Below are positions 1 through 5,015 of a stretch of 5,015 bases of DNA, piece by piece. Below the pieces are notes generated by a model. That model was not told where the DNA came from, did not search any database, and was given only the letters and a program-made list of their open reading frames with translations. Source of the DNA: an uncultured Verrucomicrobiae bacterium. Lineage in GTDB: Bacteria > Verrucomicrobiota > Verrucomicrobiia > Palsa-1439. Each line of letters starts with the position of its first letter. Positions within the stretch are counted from its first letter, which is position 1. The stretch covers positions 1 to 5,015 of the forward strand of contig CALBCO010000184.1 of assembly GCA_937927265.1 (NCBI GenBank), given 5' to 3'. The position numbers were made by a program, and so were the translations under genes.

Positions 1-1
1 G

Positions 2-892
2 CGAGCCGTTTGCGACCAAGCCGGCGTGCCATTGCGCGTCGTGTCGTTGCAGGCGGAATACTTCGCCCACGTGGTGCAATATGCGCTCGATGAACTACGC
101 GCCGGACGCACGCCGTCGCCCGATATTTTCTGCAACCAACAAATCAAGTTTGGCGAATTCTTTGCCCGCGTGCCGGAACCGTTCGACAAAGTCGCCTCCG
201 GCCACTACGCCCAAGTGCGCGAAACAGCCGGCATCTTCCGGCTGTTCCGCTCGCCCGACCCGGTGAAGGATCAAACCTATTTCCTCTCGCGACTGAGGCA
301 AGAACAACTGGCCAAGGCGCTTTTTCCGATTGGTCATCTCCAAAAAACCGAAGTCCGCCGGTTGGCGACAGAGTTGGACCTTCCCAATCAAATGCGACCC
401 GATTCCCAAGGAATCTGTTTTCTCGGCAAGATTCCGTATGACGAGTTTATCCGGCACTACCTCGGCGAGCAGCCCGGCGACATCATCGAGGCCGGAAGTG
501 GGCGCGTCTTGGGGCAGCATCGCGGGTACTGGTTCTACACCATCGGCCAACGCAGCGGCCTCGGAATGAGCGGCGGCCCGTGGTACGTCGTCGGCAAAGA
601 CGTGGCTCGCAACATGATCACCGTCGCGCACAAAGAACAACCGGCACCGCGGACCCGCACGGAGTGCACAGTGGTCGAGCCGCACTGGATTCATCGAGCG
701 GTTGAGGAGAACGAACCGGGCCTGACCTGCAAACTCCGGCATGGACCCAACCTGATTGGTTGCCGGGTGCGCTACCGGCCCGACGGTAGTCTGGAGGTAA
801 CGCTCGCCCAACCGGATGTCGGTCTCGCCCCCGGTCAGTTCTGCGTGTTCTATCGAGGAGAAGAATGTCTCGGCAGCGGCCGTATTGCGTAG
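2..892 (+). CDS. mnmA: tRNA-specific 2-thiouridylase MnmA, 5'-truncated by the window edge
   Basis: MnmA makes the 2-thio group of 5-methylaminomethyl-2-thiouridine at wobble position 34 of Lys, Glu and Gln tRNAs, using ATP and sulfur relayed from a cysteine desulfurase in the cytoplasm. The frame is open from base 2, and about 296 residues are visible against roughly 360-370 in the family. The missing part is the N-terminal PP-loop ATP-binding motif. The GTG at 26 is an internal valine, since family-like sequence (VCDQAGVPL) runs through it. Visible hallmarks are RAGRTPSPDIFCNQQIKF with the first catalytic cysteine at 131-133, ASGHYAQV, KDQTYFLSRL, and PDSQGICFLG with the second catalytic cysteine at 416-418. 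Next come FYTIGQRSGLG, then the C-terminal beta-barrel domain, ending LGSGRIA. Both cysteines are present, so the enzyme is probably active. It is a housekeeping gene that converges on the herA-like gene and has no evident functional tie to it. Confidence 0.97.
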   Translation, partial: RAVCDQAGVPLRVVSLQAEYFAHVVQYALDELRAGRTPSPDIFCNQQIKFGEFFARVPEPFDKVASGHYAQVRETAGIFRLFRSPDPVKDQTYFLSRLRQEQLAKALFPIGHLQKTEVRRLATELDLPNQMRPDSQGICFLGKIPYDEFIRHYLGEQPGDIIEAGSGRVLGQHRGYWFYTIGQRSGLGMSGGPWYVVGKDVARNMITVAHKEQPAPRTRTECTVVEPHWIHRAVEENEPGLTCKLRHGPNLIGCRVRYRPDGSLEVTLAQPDVGLAPGQFCVFYRGEECLGSGRIA

Positions 893-899
893 TCTTTTT

Positions 900-2870
900 C
901 TACAATTTGTCGCTCACGGCAACCGCTGGTCCGCGCAGGGATTTCCCCTTTTGGAGTTTGATGTCGGCCACGGGAATGGCCCAGACGCGGCGGGTGACGC
1001 CTTCCAACACGGCGTAGCCGGTGCGGACTTTATGGCGGCGCAGGACGTTCTCCATCTCGCGCGCCACGTCATCGGGAACATGGCCGGTTGCCTGGCTCAC
1101 CGCTGTCTGCAAGTAATCCATGCTGAAAGCCACCCAACCTTTTTCTTCGCGGCCATTGAACTGACTGACCGGATACAGCCACACCCGCGGGTTGGCGGTC
1201 AGGGCTTCTTTGACCGCGCCGGCCATGTTGGCCGGCGAACGTTTCTCTACGGCAGCCGCCACGGGCGGCGCGGCGCATACCGCCTCGAAATTGGCCACGC
1301 GCACCGGCAGGACAAACGGTTGGTGCGGCGCGCTCCAGAAGTAGCAGTTACCGATGATCGGTTCGGCGCGGAGGTAATTGAGAATCTCGTCGGTGTAATG
1401 CGCGTTGTGGCGTTTGAGGGTTTGGAGGTCGCTGTCGTTGAGCAGATGCAAGGCAAAGAAGTTGTCGCCCTGGCTGATGATCTGGTCAGAAATCGCCGCG
1501 GGTTGTTGCGTAACCAGGATGGCCCCCAGACCGTATTTGCGGCCTTCCTTGACCCACCGCACAAACACGTTGCTGTCGTCCAACCGCCGGTCGCCCAGCA
1601 CGGTTTGCGCTTCCTCCAACACCGCCAGACAGCGCACCTGTGGCCCGCTGGGATCGGTCAGATGCCGGATATTGTGATGCAACACGCGCTGCAGCAACAG
1701 ACCGGTGACCGCAATGCCAATATCGCTGCCCAACAGCGAAATATCCACGATCACAATCCGACCCTGACGTAATTCTTCGATCACGCTGTTGCCGAGCCGC
1801 GACTCGGGATCGTGCAGCCGGCGGATATGCGGCACGAGATTGTTGACGATGGCGCTCAGACTGACGTCCACGCCATCCCGGCCCCGCGCCCGGTACCGCA
1901 ACAAGGCCGCAATATCCTTCTCATCGGTGGCATACTCGTGTTTGGCCAGATGCGCCACCAACCGTTTCCAAATCTGCCAATCCAAACTCCGCAGGACATT
2001 GGCAAAGTTCGTCTCCTGTTTCTCCTGCGCCACAAACGCGGCGACAATATCCTGCGGCGCAAAATCGCCAAAATTCAGTGTGGCCGCGCCGCGGCGGATG
2101 GCGGCAAATTCGGGCGGCACCCGCCGATGCGTGTACAACGAGATGCGATCTTTCAACCCCGGCACATTGACCAGCCCCGGTCGCCCGTGCGCGTCCGGCA
2201 GGGCGTATTCGCCTTCGGGATCGAAGATCAACAGCCCCACATCGGGCGGCGACGAGTACAGTTGCGCGACGAGATATTTGATGAGGTTGCTCTTGCCGTA
2301 GCCGGCCCGCGCGAAGACGAAACTGCGTTTGCCCTTGAGCCGGGCGACGCTGAAGTTAACCGGCACCTTGTCGAGCACTCGCAGACCGTATGCCAGATGG
2401 CCCAACGGCGCGGCGGTCGGGTCGCTTTCCAGCCCCACGTTGCACAGAAACGCCAACGCGGCCTCCGACGGTTGCCGGACCGGGCGGCCCATCGTGGCGA
2501 AGGCGCGTTCGCCGACGCCGAATTGCAGGCCGGTCGGCCCGGTGCGGAGTTGGCCGAGCACCTGGATTTTCAGGTTGTAGCGCAACATCTGCTGCATGAT
2601 CGGCGCGGGCACGCGCTCGGCGTTCTTGGCAAGGTCGGCGAGATAGGCGTCTCCTTGCGCCGTGGTGAGTTGCCCGGCGGCCTGATAGCGGCTAACCCGC
2701 CCGACCAAGGCCGTCGTCGCATTGATCTCCACCAGTAAGAACTCCCCAAACCCCGGTAGTCCTTGTTCACTGTGGGGGACGACCACCTCGACTTCGAGCT
2801 GGTGCGGCACCGGTGAGAAGCCCTTGAGCAAGCCCACCGGTGGGGTATCGGCAAAAAGGGTCGGTTTCAT
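900..2870 (-). CDS. herA: HerA/DUF87-type hexameric DNA-translocating ATPase
   Basis: A 656-residue P-loop ATPase of the HerA/FtsK superfamily. These proteins form hexameric rings that pump along double-stranded DNA and commonly drive NurA nuclease. Residues about 20-125 look like the N-terminal HAS-barrel (LVEINATTALVGRVSRY at 46-62). Walker A is ARAGYGKSN at 187-195, with alanine where glycine is usual. DPEGEY at 217-222 matches the family's DPHGEY-like motif. Walker B is LAVLEEAQ at 415-422, with Glu where Asp is common. EGRKYGLGAILVTQQP at 442-457 carries the likely arginine finger (R444) and the sensor glutamine region. Residues after about 515 form a C-terminal extension with no motif I recognise. 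The ATG at 2870 is chosen over an upstream in-frame start at 3038 because AAGGAG lies 7 bases before it, and the 56 extra residues would be Arg/Pro-rich sequence lying over rnhA. The start overlaps the rnhA stop (ATGA), so the two genes are probably translationally coupled. Membership of the HerA group is firm; the exact subfamily is less so. Confidence 0.9.
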   Translation of the reverse strand: MKPTLFADTPPVGLLKGFSPVPHQLEVEVVVPHSEQGLPGFGEFLLVEINATTALVGRVSRYQAAGQLTTAQGDAYLADLAKNAERVPAPIMQQMLRYNLKIQVLGQLRTGPTGLQFGVGERAFATMGRPVRQPSEAALAFLCNVGLESDPTAAPLGHLAYGLRVLDKVPVNFSVARLKGKRSFVFARAGYGKSNLIKYLVAQLYSSPPDVGLLIFDPEGEYALPDAHGRPGLVNVPGLKDRISLYTHRRVPPEFAAIRRGAATLNFGDFAPQDIVAAFVAQEKQETNFANVLRSLDWQIWKRLVAHLAKHEYATDEKDIAALLRYRARGRDGVDVSLSAIVNNLVPHIRRLHDPESRLGNSVIEELRQGRIVIVDISLLGSDIGIAVTGLLLQRVLHHNIRHLTDPSGPQVRCLAVLEEAQTVLGDRRLDDSNVFVRWVKEGRKYGLGAILVTQQPAAISDQIISQGDNFFALHLLNDSDLQTLKRHNAHYTDEILNYLRAEPIIGNCYFWSAPHQPFVLPVRVANFEAVCAAPPVAAAVEKRSPANMAGAVKEALTANPRVWLYPVSQFNGREEKGWVAFSMDYLQTAVSQATGHVPDDVAREMENVLRRHKVRTGYAVLEGVTRRVWAIPVADIKLQKGKSLRGPAVAVSDKL

Positions 2871-3385
2871 AACAAGACTCCTTGAGCGGAATTGGTGGCA
2901 GGTTGCTGAAAGGCGGCGAGTGCGGCGCGGAGTTGGTTGGTTGTGTGTGTTTGCCGAAGGCGCCGGACCGCGGCGGCGGCGAGTCGGTCGCACAGTTCGT
3001 TTTGCGGGTGGCCGGTATGCCCTCTGACCCAGTGCCAAGTGATGCGGTGGCGGTGGGCGGCCTCATCGAGCGCGCGCCACAGATCGGCGTTCTTGACCGG
3101 CTTCTTGTCGGTCGTGCGCCACCCGCGCACTTTCCATGCCGGCAACCATGCGGTGATGCCTTGACGAACATATTCGGAGTCGGTGAACAACTCGACGACG
3201 CACGGTTCTTTCAATGCCCGCAATGCCTCAATGGCAGCCTGCAATTCCATGCGGTTGTTCGTCGTGGCCGGCGCCGCACCGCTGAGTTCCTTGCGGTGAC
3301 CGTTGCCTTCCAACACCGCCGCCCACCCGCCCGGCCCCGTATTGCCTTCGCACCCGCCATCGGTGTAAATCTGCACCGTCTTCAT
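2867..3385 (-). CDS. rnhA: Ribonuclease HI (type 1 RNase H)
   Basis: RNase HI cuts the RNA strand of RNA-DNA hybrids (R-loops, primers) in the cytoplasm with two metal ions. The 172-residue product carries the full catalytic set: D9 in IYTDGGCEGN, E47 in NNRMELQA, D69 in LFTDSEYV, H123 in HWVRGHTGH and D133 in NELCDRLA. These are each one residue off the E. coli numbering (D10, E48, D70, H124, D134). The basic-protrusion region KVRGWRTTDKKPVKNADLW at about 85-103 is also present, typical of E. coli-like enzymes. The core ends near residue 140; the remaining 30 or so residues (Gln/Ala/Thr-rich) are a tail beyond the usual ~155-residue length. The gene begins 3 bases after the upstream stop, with GAGGG 10 bases before its ATG, and its TGA overlaps the ATPase start. 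Intact active-site residues suggest a working enzyme. Confidence 0.97.
   Translation of the reverse strand: MKTVQIYTDGGCEGNTGPGGWAAVLEGNGHRKELSGAAPATTNNRMELQAAIEALRALKEPCVVELFTDSEYVRQGITAWLPAWKVRGWRTTDKKPVKNADLWRALDEAAHRHRITWHWVRGHTGHPQNELCDRLAAAAVRRLRQTHTTNQLRAALAAFQQPATNSAQGVLL
2878..2883 (-). promoter_or_regulatory. Shine-Dalgarno site for the HerA-like gene
   Basis: On the - strand AAGGAG sits 7 bases upstream of the ATG at 2870, inside the last codons of rnhA. It is a near-perfect Shine-Dalgarno sequence and is the main reason for placing the HerA-like start here. With the ATGA stop/start overlap it also allows ribosomes that finish rnhA to re-initiate on the ATPase. Confidence 0.8.
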
Positions 3386-3388
3386 GAA

Positions 3389-4639
3389 TTACCAACCCTC
3401 GTACTGGCGCGGCGCTTGGCCGCCGGTGGCGAGCACTTTCGGGTAGCGCAGTTTCGGGTCGGGCGGCGCGATCTGTTCGAGGCGCACGGCAAACCGCCAG
3501 TCATCCCCAAAATCAAAGAGGAATTGCATGGTGCCCTTCACCGGCAATCTGCATTCGGCCAGGGAAACTTCGCTCGCAAATGGTCCTTCTTCACAATAGG
3601 GATGCTGGTAGGCGCGGCTCTTGCCGCGGGCGTCGCGGAAACGAAACTCGTAAAGATGTTCCGTGTCCTCAAAGTTGAAGGCGTCCAGCACAGCCACCGC
3701 CAGATCATGGAGGGTGTGGCCGTCCGGCACGGCCAACCGTCGCCACACTTTGCCCAGCGATGCTTTGACGATCCAGACGCCCCGTGGCGCGGCCACGGCA
3801 GTCAGGCGATAGACCTGTTGCCATTCGGGGAAAAAAGGCTGGAAGGTTGGCTGCAGAGTGCCGAAGCCCGCCTCGTCGAGTTTCTCGTTGGCGAAAAGTT
3901 CTTCGATGCTGTTGAGATCAAGAAACTCCCACAAGGCCCACGCCACGGCGGCGCCCCATGGTGTGCGGCGCGCTTTCTCCATCAGCCACCCCCGCCGCGT
4001 CGCACTAGCCCGGTGGGCTGCCTCACGGGCCTTGACCTCGATCAATCCGAAGCGCATCTGCAACTGTGTGTTCCACGCAGACACGGCCCCGGTAAACTCG
4101 GATTTATGGCAAAAGTCTGGAAAGGTCCTCCACCGGGGCGACAAGCACTGGGACAAGAAACGCAAGTTGCCAACAAACTGGGATTGGAGGCGGTGCTCGC
4201 TCCGCCCCAACACGGAGTGCTCGGCCAGAAACAACCACGCTTCGAGCAACGCGAAATACTGCTCGGTCGGGTTCAACGCCGCCCAGCGTTCCACCGCCCT
4301 CTCATTGGGGCGCAACCGGCCTTTCTGCGGTTGCACCAGGTCCATCACGCGAAGCAAGATGAACAATCCCGCGAGGTTGGGATAATCGCGCAACAACGGC
4401 CGAATCAGCGCCAACTCAAGCGGCGCGCTCAACTGCGCGTTCAACTCTGGCAACACTTCCGCCGGCAGATTACCCTGTCTGCTTTTGCTCCGCAGATCGT
4501 GGGAGCGAATAAAGTCCACCAACACCTGGACATCGCTCAGAATCGAGCCGGGCGAGGTGGGCGTAATTTGTTGCGCTCGCAACCGTTGCGCGCTTTCCGC
4601 GGCCAGCTTCGCCAGAGGATTGAGTGATTTTGCTTTCAT
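3389..4639 (-). CDS. Protein with C-terminal pRiA4b ORF-3-like domain; unknown function
   Basis: A 416-residue protein. Its last ~130 residues (about 286-416) resemble the plasmid pRiA4b ORF-3-like family: VWRRLAVPDGHTLHDLAVAV, then EHLYEFRFRD at 327-336, then SLAECRL, then FLFDFGDDWRFAVRLEQI at 373-390, then YPKVLATGGQAPRQYEGW at the very end. The FDFGDDW core and the G-APRQY ending are the typical signatures. The biochemical role of this family is not established. Residues 1-285 are mostly helical-looking, with many Leu, Ala, Arg and Trp, and I do not recognise a domain in them. No signal peptide or transmembrane segment is evident. The ATG at 4639 is preferred although its Shine-Dalgarno is weak, because the in-frame extension upstream (to 4993) overlaps the nuclease gene and is Cys/Trp/Arg-rich nonsense-like sequence. 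The gene starts 31 bases after the upstream gene and stops 3 bases before rnhA, so it is very likely co-transcribed with both. Confidence 0.8.
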   Translation of the reverse strand: MKAKSLNPLAKLAAESAQRLRAQQITPTSPGSILSDVQVLVDFIRSHDLRSKSRQGNLPAEVLPELNAQLSAPLELALIRPLLRDYPNLAGLFILLRVMDLVQPQKGRLRPNERAVERWAALNPTEQYFALLEAWLFLAEHSVLGRSEHRLQSQFVGNLRFLSQCLSPRWRTFPDFCHKSEFTGAVSAWNTQLQMRFGLIEVKAREAAHRASATRRGWLMEKARRTPWGAAVAWALWEFLDLNSIEELFANEKLDEAGFGTLQPTFQPFFPEWQQVYRLTAVAAPRGVWIVKASLGKVWRRLAVPDGHTLHDLAVAVLDAFNFEDTEHLYEFRFRDARGKSRAYQHPYCEEGPFASEVSLAECRLPVKGTMQFLFDFGDDWRFAVRLEQIAPPDPKLRYPKVLATGGQAPRQYEGW

Positions 4640-4670
4640 TGTCTGGATCGTTCTTTCGTGCAACAACGTC

Positions 4671-5015
4671 TCAGCGGGTGTCTGATCCGGCCTCGCGGAT
4701 CTCCTCCACCAGTTGCCGGCCGAGCAGGCGTTGCCGGCAGGCTTCGGCGGCAAGGGCCGGCCGTTGTTCAGCGAGTTGGGCCAGCAGGGTTTTCTCCAAC
4801 ATCTCAACTTCGAGACCGCCGAGGTGAGCATGTCCATGAGCCTGGACCAAGGCTTGCGGATAGCCGCGCACCGGGAAACTGTTGCGGGCCGATTCGTGGA
4901 GCCATGCCAGCACATCGGCGGCACGATCAGCCTGCCAAGCCGCCACGTCCACCGGCAGCAACGGCACCGCCGCGCCCCGGTCCAATCGCGCAATGTGCAA
5001 CTGGCCCATCGCCCG
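4671..5015 (-). CDS. nurA: Probable NurA-type nuclease, C-terminal fragment (5' end off the window)
   Basis: Only the last 114 residues are in the window. The frame stays open through the right edge, and the ATG at 5009 is probably an internal methionine. The visible part reads as a strand pair (GQLHIARL, then AAVPLLPVDV), a helix (RAADVLAWLHESARN), then RGYPQALVQAHGHAHL at about 4821-4868, and a charged helical C-terminus. The GYPxxLxxAH arrangement near the C-terminus, following a strand with an acidic residue, is what I recall from NurA-domain proteins, which are 5'-3' exonucleases and endonucleases partnered with HerA. The N-terminal catalytic Asp and the other metal ligands are outside the window, so activity cannot be judged. 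A HerA-family ATPase in the same gene cluster supports the call but also biases it. The alternative is an unrelated uncharacterised protein. Confidence 0.65.
   Translation of the reverse strand, partial: RAMGQLHIARLDRGAAVPLLPVDVAAWQADRAADVLAWLHESARNSFPVRGYPQALVQAHGHAHLGGLEVEMLEKTLLAQLAEQRPALAAEACRQRLLGRQLVEEIREAGSDTR

Noticed and set aside
95..811. A 238-residue - strand open frame opposite mnmA
   Set aside because: It is antisense to a securely identified MnmA and shows no domain of its own.
816..1772. A 318-residue + strand open frame overlapping the end of mnmA and the HerA-like gene
   Set aside because: It is His/Gln/Val-rich shadow sequence antisense to the ATPase core, which carries the real motifs. 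The same applies to the 308-residue + strand frame at 1812-2738.
2871..3038. Upstream extension of the HerA-like gene by 56 residues
   Set aside because: The added residues are Arg/Pro-rich and lie over rnhA in another frame. The ATG at 2870 has an excellent Shine-Dalgarno and the extension does not.
3389..3790. The pRiA4b ORF-3-like domain as evidence of a plasmid or transposon
   Set aside because: The family name comes from a plasmid gene, but no transposase, terminal repeats or plasmid functions are visible, and the gene sits in a compact cluster next to housekeeping genes.
2882..4627. A 581-residue + strand open frame opposite rnhA and the pRiA4b-type gene
   Set aside because: It runs antisense to two genes with clear family motifs, has no recognisable domain, and is the kind of long open frame that G+C-rich coding DNA produces on its opposite strand.
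4640..4993. Upstream extension of the pRiA4b-type gene by 118 residues
   Set aside because: The translation is Trp/Cys/Arg-rich, unlike the rest of the protein, and overlaps the better frame read as the NurA-like C-terminus.
900..5015. Reading the cluster as an anti-phage defence island
   Set aside because: HerA-type ATPases do occur in defence systems, but no Sir2, DUF4297 or other defence effector is visible here. RNase HI and NurA point at least as well to DNA repair.

Overview
The window is a dense, G+C-rich bacterial chromosomal segment (about 60% G+C by eye). It has almost no non-coding DNA and no sign of mobile elements, CRISPR arrays or RNA genes. The MnmA and RNase HI sequences are clearly bacterial. 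The style of the MnmA (PDSQGICFLG around the second catalytic cysteine) together with the gene content would fit Verrucomicrobiota or a related PVC lineage, but this is a weak guess that the window alone cannot settle.

Layout: on the + strand, positions 2-892 hold the C-terminal four fifths of mnmA, the tRNA 2-thiouridylase; its N-terminus lies off the left edge. Everything else is on the - strand and reads right to left as one tight cluster. It starts with the C-terminal end of a probable NurA-type nuclease (5015-4671, truncated by the right edge). After 31 bases comes a 416-residue protein with a C-terminal pRiA4b ORF-3-like domain (4639-3389). After 3 bases comes a complete RNase HI with all catalytic residues (3385-2867). 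A 4-base ATGA overlap then leads into a 656-residue HerA/DUF87-type ATPase (2870-900). The HerA and mnmA genes converge with only 7 bases between their stop codons.

The main point of interest is the - strand cluster. HerA (hexameric DNA translocase) and NurA (5'-3' nuclease) are known partners in DNA-end resection, best studied in archaea and also present in some bacteria. Here they appear to bracket an RNase HI and an uncharacterised pRiA4b-type protein in an apparent operon, with no Mre11 or Rad50 in view. This suggests a bacterial end-processing or R-loop/hybrid-processing module with two extra parts. The gene identities of HerA, RNase HI and MnmA are well supported. The NurA call rests on the last 114 residues only, and any joint function is inference.
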